Of a DNA stretch of 32,230 bases, positions 1-8,371 are shown piece by piece (positions within the stretch are counted from its first letter, which is position 1; each line of letters begins with the position of its first letter). Under the pieces are notes generated by a model, which was given only the letters and a program-made list of their open reading frames with translations, did not search any database and was not told the origin of the DNA. The DNA is from Caldimonas tepidiphila. Lineage in GTDB: Bacteria > Pseudomonadota > Gammaproteobacteria > Burkholderiales > Burkholderiaceae_C. The position numbers were made by a program, and so were the translations under genes. Location: NCBI RefSeq assembly GCF_003569765.1, contig NZ_QXMG01000067.1:1-32230 (forward strand), written 5' to 3'.

Positions 1-2
1 AG

Positions 3-146
3 AACGCGCCGCAGTTCCTCGCGCTGCCCAACGTCGCGGTGTGCGGCGGCTCGTGGCTGACGCCCGCGGATGCGGTGCGGGACCGGGACTGGGGGCGCAT
101 CACGGCGCTGGCGCGCGAGGCGGCGCGTCTCGGAAAGCCGGTGTGA
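3..146 (+). CDS. eda: KDPG/KHG aldolase, C-terminal end (partial)
   Basis: The last 47 codons of a gene whose start lies outside the window. The visible peptide includes LPNVAVCGGSWLTP, which resembles the phosphate-binding C-terminal strand-loop of 2-dehydro-3-deoxyphosphogluconate aldolase, and then a short helix ending at TGA 144-146. That family cleaves KDPG to pyruvate and glyceraldehyde 3-phosphate in the Entner-Doudoroff pathway, in the cytoplasm. It is convergent with the aldose-1-epimerase gene and sits beside a uronate locus, which is reasonable company for a sugar-acid aldolase. Because only the tail is visible, a related DgoA-type aldolase cannot be excluded. Confidence 0.72.
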   Translation, partial: NAPQFLALPNVAVCGGSWLTPADAVRDRDWGRITALAREAARLGKPV

Positions 147-156
147 AGTGAAGGAT

Positions 157-186
157 ACGGGGCGGTGCCGGGCGGCGCCGTCCCGT
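157..186. terminator. Strong hairpin between convergent genes
   Basis: A 13-pair stem (157-169 with 174-186, two G-T wobbles) closes a 4-base GGGC loop. It lies between the aldolase stop at 146 and the epimerase stop at 267. No T-run follows on either strand, so it is an unconventional terminator; a role as a bidirectional transcript end is inferred from position and stem strength. Confidence 0.4.
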
Positions 187-266
187 GCAGGGATCGCCGC
201 CAGGCGACCCTGGAGGCACGACCCCGTGGGCGCATGCCCGCGGGCAGCGGGTGGCCCGCAGCCGCC

Positions 267-1175
267 TTAGGCGTCCGCAGTCGTGAACTCGCAGTGCCCC
301 GCCAGCGACTCGCCCGGCGTCAGCGTGCGGGCGCCGGTGCCGGGGATGCCGGCGGCGTGCAGCGAGAAGGCGTCCACCGTGTGGCTGGCCGGCTCGATGC
401 AGAAGTAGCCGGGGCCCGTGGGGCGGAACACCACCAGGTGCGACAGCGACTCCGAGGCGGCCAGCCGCACCGGGCTGCCGATGCTGCGGGTCACGCGCAT
501 GCCGCCGCTCCAGCCGCCGTAGAACATCGTGAAGCTCGACGAATGGGGCATCGGCGCCATCCGGTGGAACTCGTGCCGCGGCTCGAGCGGCACCGGCCCC
601 GCGTTCAGCGTGTCGGCGGTCGGCAGCCAGCGCTCGGTGGCGTCGAACTCCAGCCGGACATCGTCGCCGCCGGCGAGATAGGGATGCAGGCCGATGCCGG
701 CCGGCATCGGCTGCTCGCCGGTGTTGAAGAGCTGCAGCGAGGCGCGCAGGCTGTCGCGCCCGAGCTCGTACATCAGCTCGGCGCGATAGCGCCACGGCCA
801 GTGCGCGTCGGGCTCGTGCCCGTAGGCGAGCCGCACCGAGCCGCCGCCGCGCTCGAGCACCGTCCACGGATGGCGGTGCCCGGTGCCGTGCAGCGTGTGC
901 GGCCGCGCCTCGGGGTGGGATTCCAGCTGCACCAGCCCGCCCTCGTGGGGCAGGCGGGCGTGGGCGATGCGGCCGTGGTAGGGCACCAGCGGGTACAGGC
1001 CGCCCTTGGGCCAGAAGGTCAGGTCGGTGCCCGGGGCCAGCTCGGGGCAGGGGTGCAGCAGCGTCGTGACGCCGCCCGCGCCGTCCTCGAGCAGGCAGGC
1101 CGTCGCGCGGCCGCCCAGCCAGGGCGCCACATGCAGGCGGGCGCGGCCCGCGGCGAGTTCGATGATTCCGTCCAT
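267..1175 (-). CDS. Aldose 1-epimerase family protein
   Basis: A 302-residue protein of the galactose-mutarotase-like beta-sandwich family, which interconverts sugar anomers in the cytoplasm. Family-type features are FWPKGGLYPLVPYHGRIA near residues 54-71, LHGTGHRHPW near 94-103, GIGLHPYL near 160-167 and a late FCIEPASH segment carrying the expected glutamate. The start is ATG at 1175 with GGAGGAG just upstream; the open frame runs further back, but only through the neighbouring dehydrogenase gene. It is the last gene of the receptor-kdgD-dehydrogenase operon. A role in supplying the right hexuronate anomer to uronate dehydrogenase is inference; the true substrate is unknown. Confidence 0.85.
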   Translation of the reverse strand: MDGIIELAAGRARLHVAPWLGGRATACLLEDGAGGVTTLLHPCPELAPGTDLTFWPKGGLYPLVPYHGRIAHARLPHEGGLVQLESHPEARPHTLHGTGHRHPWTVLERGGGSVRLAYGHEPDAHWPWRYRAELMYELGRDSLRASLQLFNTGEQPMPAGIGLHPYLAGGDDVRLEFDATERWLPTADTLNAGPVPLEPRHEFHRMAPMPHSSSFTMFYGGWSGGMRVTRSIGSPVRLAASESLSHLVVFRPTGPGYFCIEPASHTVDAFSLHAAGIPGTGARTLTPGESLAGHCEFTTADA

Positions 1176-1238
1176 GTGTCGGTCTCCTCCTGTCGCCCGC
1201 CGCGGGCGGGGTGGCGTGCTGCCGGCCTTGTCCTTGCC

Positions 1239-1260
1239 CCCGGCCGCTGGCGCGGCCGGG
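1239..1260 (-). terminator. Intercistronic GC hairpin
   Basis: A perfect 9-bp stem CCCGGCCGC/GCGGCCGGG with a TGGC loop, starting 11 bases after the dehydrogenase stop and about 64 bases before the epimerase start. It lacks a T-tract. It could stabilise the upstream message or lower expression of the epimerase gene; this is inference. Confidence 0.35.
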
Positions 1261-1270
1261 CGACGCGGCC

Positions 1271-2713
1271 TCAGGCCAGCGTGTAGGCGGTCTTCACCGT
1301 GGTGTAGAACTCCGCCGCGTAGCGGCCCTGCTCGCGCGGGCCGTAGCTCGAGCCCTTGCGGCCGCCGAAGGGCACGTGGTAGTCGACGCCCGCCGTCGGC
1401 AGGTTGACCATCACCATGCCGGCCTGCGAGTGGCGCTTGAAGTGCGTCGCGTACTTCAGCGAGGTGGTGGCGATGCCGGCGGCCAGCCCGAAGGGCGTGT
1501 CGTTGGCAAGCGCGAGTGCCTCGTCGTAGTCCTTCACGCGCAGCACGCTCGCCACCGGGCCGAAGATCTCGTCGCGGTTGATCTTCATCGACGCGGTCGT
1601 ATCGACGAAGAGCGCGGGCGCGAGGAAGTGGCCCTCGGTCTCGCAGACCACGCGCTGGCCGCCCGCGACGAGCCGCGCGCCCTCGGTCTGGCCGATGTCG
1701 ATGTAGCGCAGGTCCTGGTCGAGCTGGCTCGCGGAGACCACCGGGCCGATGTCGGTGCCGGCGGCCAGCGCGTGGCCGACCTTGATCTTCTGCATGCGCT
1801 CGGCGAGCGCGGCGACGAAGCGGTCGTGGATGCCCTCGGTGACGATCAGGCGGCTCGACGCGGTGCAGCGCTGGCCGGTGGACCAGAAGGCGCTCTGCGC
1901 GCAGAGTTCCACCGCGACGCCGAGGTCGGCGTCGTCTAGCACGATCTGCGGGTTCTTGCCGCCCATCTCGAGCTGCACCTTGGCGCCGCGCGCGACGCAG
2001 GCCGCGGCCACCTGGCGGCCGATGTTGACCGAGCCGGTGAAGCTCACGCCGTCGATGCCGGCGTGGTCGGCGATCGCCTGGCCGACCTCGCGGCCCGCGC
2101 CCATCACCAGGTTGAAGACGCCCGCGGGCAGACCTGCGCGCGAGATGATCTCGGCCAGCGCCCAGGCGCTGCCCGGCACCAGGTCGGCGGGCTTGAACAC
2201 CACGCAGTTGCCGTAGGCCAGCGCCGGCGCGATCTTCCACGCGGGGATCGCGATCGGGAAGTTCCAGGGGCTGATGATGCCGATGACGCCCAGCGGCTCG
2301 CGCGTGACCTCGACGCCGATGCCCGGGCGCACCGAGGGCAGCACCTCGCCCGCGAGGCGCAGGCACTCGCCGGCGAAGAACTTGAAGATGTTGCCGGCGC
2401 GGGCGACCTCGCCGATCGCCTCGGGACGGGTCTTGCCCTCCTCGCGGGCGAGCAGCGCGCCGAGCTCCTCGCGGCGGGCCAGGATCTCGCTGCCGATGCG
2501 GTCGAGCGCGTCGGCGCGCAGCTGGATGCCGCTGGTGCTCCAGGCGGGGAAGGCGGCGCGCGCGGCCTGCACCGCGCGGTCGACGTCGGCGGCGCTGCCG
2601 CTGGCGTACTCGCCGATCGCGTCGGCGAGGTCGGACGGGTTGACATTGGTGGCCAGGCCCTTGCCCGCCACCCACTCGCCGCCGATGTAGTTCAGATGAG
2701 GCTTGTGGCTCAT
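1271..2713 (-). CDS. 2,5-dioxovalerate (alpha-ketoglutarate semialdehyde) dehydrogenase
   Basis: A 480-residue NAD(P)-dependent aldehyde dehydrogenase of usual family length. Visible catalytic elements are ISPWNFP with Asn151, VVFKPAD with Lys174, the FTGS nucleotide loop (225-228), general base Glu249 in LEMGGKNPQ and nucleophile Cys283 in STGQRCTASSR. The sequence class plus the position 13 bp downstream of kdgD indicate the last step of the oxidative uronate pathway, 2,5-dioxopentanoate to 2-oxoglutarate. The start ATG at 2713 has AAGGAG at good spacing. A different semialdehyde substrate is possible from sequence alone, but the operon context is strong. Confidence 0.93.
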   Translation of the reverse strand: MSHKPHLNYIGGEWVAGKGLATNVNPSDLADAIGEYASGSAADVDRAVQAARAAFPAWSTSGIQLRADALDRIGSEILARREELGALLAREEGKTRPEAIGEVARAGNIFKFFAGECLRLAGEVLPSVRPGIGVEVTREPLGVIGIISPWNFPIAIPAWKIAPALAYGNCVVFKPADLVPGSAWALAEIISRAGLPAGVFNLVMGAGREVGQAIADHAGIDGVSFTGSVNIGRQVAAACVARGAKVQLEMGGKNPQIVLDDADLGVAVELCAQSAFWSTGQRCTASSRLIVTEGIHDRFVAALAERMQKIKVGHALAAGTDIGPVVSASQLDQDLRYIDIGQTEGARLVAGGQRVVCETEGHFLAPALFVDTTASMKINRDEIFGPVASVLRVKDYDEALALANDTPFGLAAGIATTSLKYATHFKRHSQAGMVMVNLPTAGVDYHVPFGGRKGSSYGPREQGRYAAEFYTTVKTAYTLA

Positions 2714-2726
2714 GGGTGGACGCTCC

Positions 2727-3638
2727 TTATTGCGGGCCCATCTTGTCGATCAGCGCGGCGAGCTGCTCGCGCTCGTAGGCGCCGACGTCGGTCAGCGGCG
2801 CGCGCACGGGGCCCGCGGGGTGGCCGACCAGCGCGGCGCCGGCCTTGACCAGGCTCACCGCGTAGCCCGGGCAGCGGTTGCGCAGCGCGATGAAGGGCAG
2901 GAAGAACTCGCGCAGCAGGCGGCTCTGGGTCTCGCGGTCGTCGCTGGCGATCGCGTTGTAGAACTCCATCGCGGTTTTCGGCACGAAGTTGAACGCGGCC
3001 GACGAGTAGACCGGCACGCCCAGCGCCTTGTAGGCGGCGGCGAAGACTTCCGCGGTCGGCAGGCCGCCGAGGTAGGAGAAGCGGTCGCCCATGCGCTCGC
3101 GGATGCTGACCATCAGCTCGATGTCGCCGGTGCCGTCCTTGAAGCCCACCAGGTTCGGGCAACGCTCGGCCAGGCGCTCGAGCTGGTCGGGGCCGAGGCG
3201 GCAGACCGAGCGGTTGTAGACCATCACGCCGATGTCCACCGACTTGCAGACCGCTTCCACGTGATCGGCGACGCCGTCGGCCGGGGCTTCCGTCAGGTAG
3301 TGCGGCAGCAGCAGGATGCCCTGCGCGCCCACGCGCTGCGCTTCCTTGGCGAAGGCGATCGCGGTGCGGGTCGGGCCGCCGGCGCCGGCGATGATCGGCA
3401 CCTTGCCGCGGCAGGTCTCGACCGCGGTCTGAACGATCGCGGAGTACTCCTGCTGCTCCAGCGAGAAGAACTCGCCGGTGCCGCCGGCCGAGAAGAGGGC
3501 CGTCGCGCCGTAGGGGGCGAGCCATTCCAGGCGCTGCGCGTAGGTGTCCGCCTTGAAGTTGCCGTCGGCGTCGAAGTCCGTCAGCGGGAAGGACAGCAGG
3601 CCGTGGGAGATGACTTTCTTGAGTTCTTGCGGCGACAT
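2727..3638 (-). CDS. kdgD: 5-dehydro-4-deoxyglucarate dehydratase
   Basis: A 303-residue member of the DapA/NAL aldolase superfamily. It converts 5-dehydro-4-deoxy-D-glucarate to 2,5-dioxopentanoate with loss of water and CO2. Visible landmarks are GGTGEFFSL at 52-60, Tyr141 in VYNRSV and the Schiff-base Lys167 in GFKDGTGD. The opening [18 protein letters not shown] is typical of this dehydratase rather than of dihydrodipicolinate synthase. The start is ATG at 3638; the ribosome site is weak. The gene lies between the Bug receptor and the semialdehyde dehydrogenase, consuming the product of GarD encoded in the divergent arm. Confidence 0.94.
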   Translation of the reverse strand: MSPQELKKVISHGLLSFPLTDFDADGNFKADTYAQRLEWLAPYGATALFSAGGTGEFFSLEQQEYSAIVQTAVETCRGKVPIIAGAGGPTRTAIAFAKEAQRVGAQGILLLPHYLTEAPADGVADHVEAVCKSVDIGVMVYNRSVCRLGPDQLERLAERCPNLVGFKDGTGDIELMVSIRERMGDRFSYLGGLPTAEVFAAAYKALGVPVYSSAAFNFVPKTAMEFYNAIASDDRETQSRLLREFFLPFIALRNRCPGYAVSLVKAGAALVGHPAGPVRAPLTDVGAYEREQLAALIDKMGPQ

Positions 3639-3694
3639 GGAGATTCCAGTAGGAGTGAGTGGGGGGAGGAAAGGAGAGGGTCGGGCGCGCCGGA

Positions 3695-4684
3695 TCAGTC
3701 CAGGCGCACCTCGGCCTGCTTGACCACGGTCGCCCAGCGGGCGCGCTCGGTCTCGAAGAAACGGTCGATCTCGGCCGGGGCCATCGTCGTGACCTCGGCG
3801 CCCTGGGCGACGAGCTTGGCGCGCACCTCGGGCGAGCGGATGACGCGCACCAGCTCCGCGTTGAGGCGCTGCATCACCTGCGGCGGCGTGCCGCGCGGCA
3901 TCAGCACGCCCTGCCAGGTGCCGGACTCGAAGTCCTTGACACCCTGCTCGGCGAGCGTGGGTACGTCGGGGATCAGCGCCATGCGCTGGCGCTTGGAGAC
4001 GCCGAGCACCTTGAGCCGGCCGCTCTGCACATGCGGCCAGGTGGCGAGCATGCCGTTCATCAGCATGTCGGCCTGTCCGCCGACGGTGTCGCTGATCGCC
4101 TGCGCGCCGCCCTTGTAGGGCACGTACTGCCAGTTCGCGCCGGTGGCGCGCTCGACGGCGACGCCGGCCAGGTGCGGCGCGCTGCCGATCGCGGTGACTG
4201 CGAAGTTGACCGGCTTGGTCTTCGACAGCGCCACCAGCTCCTTCAGGTTGTTCGCCGGCACCGAGGGGTGCACCACCAGCAGGTGCGGCGAGTAGGCGAG
4301 CATCGTCACGCCCTTGAGGTCCTTGGACGGATCGAAGGCCAGCTTGGTGTAGACGGAGGGGCTGATCGCGAGCGCGCCGACGTCGCACAGCAGCAGCGTG
4401 TGGCCGTCGTTCGACTTCACGACCTCGGCGGCGCCGAGGTTGCCGTTGGCGCCGGCGCGGTTCTCGATCACCACCGGCTGGCCCAGCGCCTGCGACAGCG
4501 GCTGGGAGATCAGGCGGGCGATCGTGTCGGAGGAGCCGCCGGGCGGGTAGGGCACGACGATGCGCAGCGGCTTGGTCGGCCATGCGGCGGTCTGCGCGGC
4601 GAGCGGGCCGGCGGCCACGGCGAGCGCCAGGGCGCCGAGGCTGCCCAGCAGCAGGCGACGGGAAGGATGGGGGACGACACTCAT
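3695..4684 (-). CDS. Bug/TctC-family periplasmic solute receptor
   Basis: A 329-residue exported receptor. The first 30 residues form a signal peptide with RR followed by LLLG and a long Ala/Leu stretch, possibly Tat-type. The mature part begins [16 protein letters not shown], the hallmark of the tripartite tricarboxylate receptor (Bug) family. These proteins bind carboxylates in the periplasm. No TctA or TctB membrane gene is nearby, so it is an orphan receptor; such orphans are common in Burkholderiales. It leads the kdgD operon, so an aldarate or uronate ligand is a reasonable inference. A promoter with an overlapping palindrome lies upstream. Confidence 0.9.
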   Translation of the reverse strand: MSVVPHPSRRLLLGSLGALALAVAAGPLAAQTAAWPTKPLRIVVPYPPGGSSDTIARLISQPLSQALGQPVVIENRAGANGNLGAAEVVKSNDGHTLLLCDVGALAISPSVYTKLAFDPSKDLKGVTMLAYSPHLLVVHPSVPANNLKELVALSKTKPVNFAVTAIGSAPHLAGVAVERATGANWQYVPYKGGAQAISDTVGGQADMLMNGMLATWPHVQSGRLKVLGVSKRQRMALIPDVPTLAEQGVKDFESGTWQGVLMPRGTPPQVMQRLNAELVRVIRSPEVRAKLVAQGAEVTTMAPAEIDRFFETERARWATVVKQAEVRLD

Positions 4685-4802
4685 GGCAGGTCTCCTGGGT
4701 TCTTGTCTCCGAAGCGCCGGAACCCCGAGGGCCTGCCGCCACCGTGGTGGCGAGGGGCTTTCAGCGGCCCGGCAACCGGGGCCTGGGGCCCCTTGTCATT
4801 TC

Positions 4803-4841
4803 GTTGTCAGTCATCGTACAACAGGATTTGAGACAGAACAA
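4803..4841 (-). promoter_or_regulatory. Promoter and GntR-type operator of the kdgD operon
   Basis: On the minus strand, TTGTTC (4836-4841) and TACGAT (4813-4818) are separated by 17 bases, a plausible sigma70 promoter. The -10 lies inside an interrupted palindrome with arms GTTGT and ACAAC (4803-4822). The arm sequence matches the site found in the regulator/udh intergenic region at 10 of 13 positions. Repression by the adjacent GntR protein, relieved by a pathway intermediate, is inference. Confidence 0.5.
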
Positions 4842-4889
4842 GCAGGGTCGTCCTACCTCGTTTGCGGGAAGGTCGGGTGCCGGGCGGCC

Positions 4890-5621
4890 TCAGCTGGCCG
4901 CGGCGGTCTGGGCCCGGCGCAGGCGCTCGCGGCTGTTGGCGAGGTGCGTGCGCATCGCGGCGCGCGCGCCCTCGGGGTCCTGGTTCGTGATCGCGTTGAT
5001 GATGCTCTCGTGCTCGCCGTTGACGCGCCGCAGGTACTCCTGGCGCGCGGTGTCCGCGGCGCGCGCGGTGTTGACCCGCGTGCGCGGGATCAGCAGCGTG
5101 CCGACGTAGCCCATCAGCTCGCTGAAGTGCGGGTTCTGCGTCGCGCGCGCGATCTCGAGATGGAAGCGGAAGTCGTGCTGCACCGTGTCGCCCTCGCTCT
5201 CCACGGCGGCGGCGAAGGCGTCGAGCGCCTCGCGCATCGCGGCGAGGTTGTCCTCGGTGCGGCGCACCGCGGCGAGCGCCGCCGCCTCGGTCTCGAGGCT
5301 GATGCGCAGCTCCAGCACCGCGATCACGTCGCGCACGGTGGCGAGCTGCTCGACGTCGATGCGGAAGGTCGGCGCATCCACCACGCCGACGACGAAGGTG
5401 CCGACGCCGTGGCGCGTGCGCACCAGCCCCGCGGCCTGCAGCTTCGAGATCGCCTCGCGCACCACGGTGCGGCTCACGCCGAACTCTTCCATGATCTCCG
5501 CCTCGGTGGGCAGCTTGGCGCCCGCCTCCAGCTTGCCGGAGCGGATGCGCTCGCTGAGCGTGTCGACGACGCCGACCGCGAGCGTGCGGGGGCGGCGGGA
5601 GAGAGCAGGAGAGACGTTCAT
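4890..5621 (-). CDS. GntR-family regulator, FadR/FCD subfamily
   Basis: A 243-residue transcription factor. An N-terminal winged helix-turn-helix spans about residues 13-80, with the recognition region PTEAEIMEEFGVSRTVVREA. An FCD ligand domain follows at about 95-230, with probable metal ligands Asp150, His154, His204 and His226. FCD regulators usually bind organic acids. The start is ATG at 5621; a strong ribosome site is not obvious. The gene stands between the two arms of the uronate locus, and similar palindromes occur at both arm promoters, so it is the likely local regulator. Which intermediate acts as inducer cannot be told from sequence. Confidence 0.92.
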   Translation of the reverse strand: MNVSPALSRRPRTLAVGVVDTLSERIRSGKLEAGAKLPTEAEIMEEFGVSRTVVREAISKLQAAGLVRTRHGVGTFVVGVVDAPTFRIDVEQLATVRDVIAVLELRISLETEAAALAAVRRTEDNLAAMREALDAFAAAVESEGDTVQHDFRFHLEIARATQNPHFSELMGYVGTLLIPRTRVNTARAADTARQEYLRRVNGEHESIINAITNQDPEGARAAMRTHLANSRERLRRAQTAAAS

Positions 5622-5690
5622 TGGGAACCTAGAGAAAACCCTGAGAAGCTTGTCTTGACAGCAGAGGGGTGGTGGACGACCATTCGCACA

Positions 5691-5717
5691 GTTGTATGAC
5701 AACGGATGACATACGAC
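5691..5717. promoter_or_regulatory. Paired operator-like sites between the regulator gene and udh
   Basis: GTTGTATGACAAC (5691-5703) is an inverted repeat with 5-bp arms around 3 bases. A second copy (5705-5717) runs in the opposite orientation and matches the first at 10 of 13 positions. The same arms recur at 4803-4822 upstream of the kdgD operon. Their placement between divergent transcripts fits binding by the encoded GntR protein, allowing autoregulation and control of udh. Confidence 0.55.
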
Positions 5718-5741
5718 ACACCGTTGCAAGCACTGTATAGC
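5713..5741 (+). promoter_or_regulatory. Predicted udh promoter
   Basis: ACGACA (5713-5718) and TATAGC (5736-5741) with a 17-base spacer each match the sigma70 consensus at four of six positions. The -35 overlaps the second operator-like site. The predicted transcript would start near 5748, which favours translation from ATG 5772 over ATG 5706. An alternative perfect TTGACA at 5655-5660 has only a poor -10. Confidence 0.35.
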
Positions 5742-5771
5742 AAAAACCGACCGCGATTCCGCTCCCCCATC

Positions 5772-6596
5772 ATGCCCGACACCCCCGTGACTTCCCTGCG
5801 TTTCAACCGCCTGCTGCTCACCGGTGCCGCCGGCGGTCTGGGGCGTGAGCTGCGCACCCGCCTCAAGCGCTACTGCGAGACGCTGCGCCTGAGCGACGTC
5901 GCCGACCTGGGCGCCGCCGCCCCCGGCGAGGAGCTGCGCCCGGCGCGCCTCGAGGACCGCGCCGCGATGGTCGAGCTGCTGCAGGGCGTGGACGCCGTGG
6001 TGCACCTCGGCGGCGTGTCGGTCGAGGCGCCCTTCGAGCCGATCCTGCAGGCCAACATCCTCGGCCTCCACAACCTCTACGAGGCCGCGCGCCTCAACGG
6101 CGTCAAGCGCGTGATCTTCGCGAGCTCCAACCACGTCGTCGGCTACTACCGCCAGGACGAGGTGATCGACGCGCGCGACCCGATGCGCCCGGACACGCTC
6201 TACGGCGTCAGCAAGGCCTTCGGCGAGAGCCTGTCGCGCTTCTACTGGGACCGCTACGGCATCGAGACCGTCTGCGTGCGCGTCGGCTCCTCCTTCCCCG
6301 AGCCGGTCGACCGCCGCATGCTCGCCACCTGGATGAGCTACGACGACCTCGAGCGCCTCGTGATGTCCTGCCTGAGCGCGCCGGTGGTCGGCCACAGCAT
6401 CGTCTTCGGCATCTCCGACAACCGCACGAAGTGGTGGGACAACAAGTACGCCGCCCACCTCGGCTACGTGCCCCAGGACAGCTCCGAGCCCTTCCGCGCC
6501 GCGGTCGAGGCGCGCCAGCAGTCGATCGACCTGAAGGACCCGGCCGCGATCTACCAGGGCGGCGGCTTCGTGCACGCCGGCCCCTTCGACAAGTAA
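5772..6596 (+). CDS. udh: Uronate dehydrogenase (NAD-dependent)
   Basis: A 274-residue short-chain dehydrogenase/epimerase-fold enzyme that oxidises D-galacturonate and D-glucuronate to aldarolactones. Visible features are the dinucleotide loop TGAAGGLG at 17-24, HLGGVSVE near 78-85, FASSNHVVGYY near 117-126 and the YGVSK catalytic pair Tyr144/Lys148. A late WWDN motif is typical of characterised uronate dehydrogenases. ATG 5772 is chosen because the upstream ATG at 5706 lies within the operator region and adds 22 residues before the conserved start. The ribosome site is weak at both. It heads the plus-strand arm with the TRAP transporter. Confidence 0.92.
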   Translation: MPDTPVTSLRFNRLLLTGAAGGLGRELRTRLKRYCETLRLSDVADLGAAAPGEELRPARLEDRAAMVELLQGVDAVVHLGGVSVEAPFEPILQANILGLHNLYEAARLNGVKRVIFASSNHVVGYYRQDEVIDARDPMRPDTLYGVSKAFGESLSRFYWDRYGIETVCVRVGSSFPEPVDRRMLATWMSYDDLERLVMSCLSAPVVGHSIVFGISDNRTKWWDNKYAAHLGYVPQDSSEPFRAAVEARQQSIDLKDPAAIYQGGGFVHAGPFDK

Positions 6597-6662
6597 GACC
6601 GTCGCATTCCCGCTTTCCCCCCGTCCGTTCCACGACTCCAAAAGACCCACCGGAGACACAGC

Positions 6663-7649
6663 ATGAATTTCCGCAGAACCCTGCTTGCCGCCTGCGCCGC
6701 CGTCGCCGCGCTGCAGTTCGCCCCGATCGTCCAGGCCCAGACCATGACGATCAAGGCCGCCGACATCCACCCCGCCGGCTACCCGAACGTCGTCGCGGTC
6801 GAGAACATGGGCAAGAAGCTCGAGGCCGCCACCAAGGGCCGCATCAAGCTCCAGATGTTCCCGGGCGGCGTGCTCGGCGGCGAGAAGGAGATGATCGAGC
6901 AGACGCAGTTCGGCGCCATCGGCCTGCTGCGCACCTCGCTCGGCCCCGTCGGCACCGTGGTGCCCGAGGTCAACGTCTTCAACATGCCCTTCATCTTCCG
7001 TGACGAGGCGCACATGCGCGCCGTCATCGACGGCCCGATCGGCAACGAGCTGCTCGAGAAGATCACCAACTCGCCGGCCAAGCTGGTCGCGCTGGGCTGG
7101 ATGGACGGCGGCTCGCGCAGCCTCTACACGAAGAAGCCGGTGCGCACGCCCGCCGACCTCAAGGGCGTGAAGGTGCGCATGATGGGCAACCCGATGTTCG
7201 TCGAGACGATGAACGCGATGGGCGGCAACGGCATCTCGATGGGCTACGGCGAGGTGTTCAGCGCGCTGCAGACCGGCGTCGTGGACGGCGCCGAGAACAA
7301 CCCGCCGAGCTACTTCACCAGCAACCACTACAGCACCGGCGCGAAGTACTACAGCCAGACCAATCACCTGATGATCCCCGAGATCTTCGTGATGTCGAAG
7401 GCCACCTGGGGCAAGCTCTCGGCCGAGGACCAGGCGCTGGTGAAGAAGTTCGCCCGCGAGGCGCAGATGGAGCAGCGCGCGCTGTGGGACAAGAGCGTGG
7501 CCGAGAACACCGCCAAGCTCAAGGCTGCCGGCGTCGAGTTCATCAACGTCGACACCAAGCCCTTCTACGAGGCCACCGCACCGGTGCGCGCGAAGTACGG
7601 CGCGCAGTTCGCCGACCTGATGAAGCGCATCGAGGCGGTCAACAAGTAA
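6663..7649 (+). CDS. TRAP transporter substrate-binding protein (DctP family)
   Basis: A 328-residue periplasmic receptor. The signal peptide spans residues 1-25 with likely cleavage at VQA/Q. Family motifs include GEKEMIEQ, FNMPFIFRDE, LKGVKVRMM with the ligand-carboxylate arginine, and GVVDGAENNPPSY. The ribosome site GGAGA precedes ATG 6663. It is 66 bp after udh and is followed by the two matching membrane genes, so it should deliver a hexuronate or related acid to them. The exact ligand is inferred from context. Confidence 0.92.
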   Translation: MNFRRTLLAACAAVAALQFAPIVQAQTMTIKAADIHPAGYPNVVAVENMGKKLEAATKGRIKLQMFPGGVLGGEKEMIEQTQFGAIGLLRTSLGPVGTVVPEVNVFNMPFIFRDEAHMRAVIDGPIGNELLEKITNSPAKLVALGWMDGGSRSLYTKKPVRTPADLKGVKVRMMGNPMFVETMNAMGGNGISMGYGEVFSALQTGVVDGAENNPPSYFTSNHYSTGAKYYSQTNHLMIPEIFVMSKATWGKLSAEDQALVKKFAREAQMEQRALWDKSVAENTAKLKAAGVEFINVDTKPFYEATAPVRAKYGAQFADLMKRIEAVNK

Positions 7650-7665
7650 GGCCGTCGGCCTGACC

Positions 7666-7702
7666 GGGGCGGCGCGCCCTGCCGGCGGCGTCGCCCCTTT
7701 TT
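7666..7702 (+). terminator. Terminator-like hairpin between dctP and dctQ
   Basis: GGGGCGGCG (7666-7674) pairs with CGTCGCCCC (7689-7697) with one imperfect pair, followed directly by TTTTT. This is a credible intrinsic terminator inside an operon. It would let the receptor be made in excess of the permease by partial read-through. Confidence 0.5.
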
Positions 7703-7729
7703 CGTTTCCGTCAATTTTCGGGCCTGCAC

Positions 7730-8371
7730 ATGGACCACCCCCTCATCCGCCTGATGGATCGGCTCTATCTCGCCGCCATCTGGGTTTCCGGCGCGGCGAT
7801 CTTCTTCATGTCGCTGATCATTCCCTGGGGTGTGTTCGCCCGCTACGTGCTGGGAGCAGGCTCGCAGTGGCCGGAGCCGATCGCGATCCTGCTGATGATG
7901 GTCTTCACCTTCATCGGCGCCTCGGCCGCCTACCGCGCCGGCGGCCACATCGCGGTGACGATGCTCACCGACACCTTCCCGCGTCCGCTGCGCCGCGCGA
8001 TCGGCTGGCTGGTCGACGCGCTGCTGGCGGTCGCCTGCTGCTTCGTCGCCTATTACGGCACCCGGCTGTGCATCGAGACGATGGGCCAGTCGGTGAGCGA
8101 GCTGCCGTGGCTGCCGGTGGGCGTGACCTACGCCTCGCTGCCGATCGGCTCGATCCTGACGCTGTTGTTCCTGATCGAGAAGTGCGTGTTCGGCCCGCAG
8201 ACGCATCGCCGCGTGGTGCGCTACGAGACCTGGAGCGAGGACGACGAACCCGCGCCGACGCGTGAGCCGCTCCAGGCGCCCGCCTCCGCGGCTCAGCAGT
8301 CCCGCTCCGCCGAACCCGCCTCCGGCGCACGCGCCAAGGCGACCCAACCCCTCACGGAAGGAGTCCGCTGA
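7730..8371 (+). CDS. TRAP transporter small permease (DctQ family)
   Basis: A 213-residue inner-membrane protein with four hydrophobic segments at about residues 15-38, 50-70, 88-110 and 128-150. SQWPEPIAILLMMVFTFIGAS is the usual DctQ second-helix region. A 55-residue hydrophilic tail rich in Ala, Pro and Arg follows the last helix, making it longer than most DctQ proteins. The final TGA overlaps the first A of the next gene's ATG, indicating translational coupling with DctM. Confidence 0.9.
   Translation: MDHPLIRLMDRLYLAAIWVSGAAIFFMSLIIPWGVFARYVLGAGSQWPEPIAILLMMVFTFIGASAAYRAGGHIAVTMLTDTFPRPLRRAIGWLVDALLAVACCFVAYYGTRLCIETMGQSVSELPWLPVGVTYASLPIGSILTLLFLIEKCVFGPQTHRRVVRYETWSEDDEPAPTREPLQAPASAAQQSRSAEPASGARAKATQPLTEGVR

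Noticed and set aside
5655-5683. Perfect TTGACA as the main udh promoter
   Set aside because: The hexamer 17 bases downstream (GACCAT) is a poor -10. The ACGACA/TATAGC pair is better placed, though TTGACA could still contribute.
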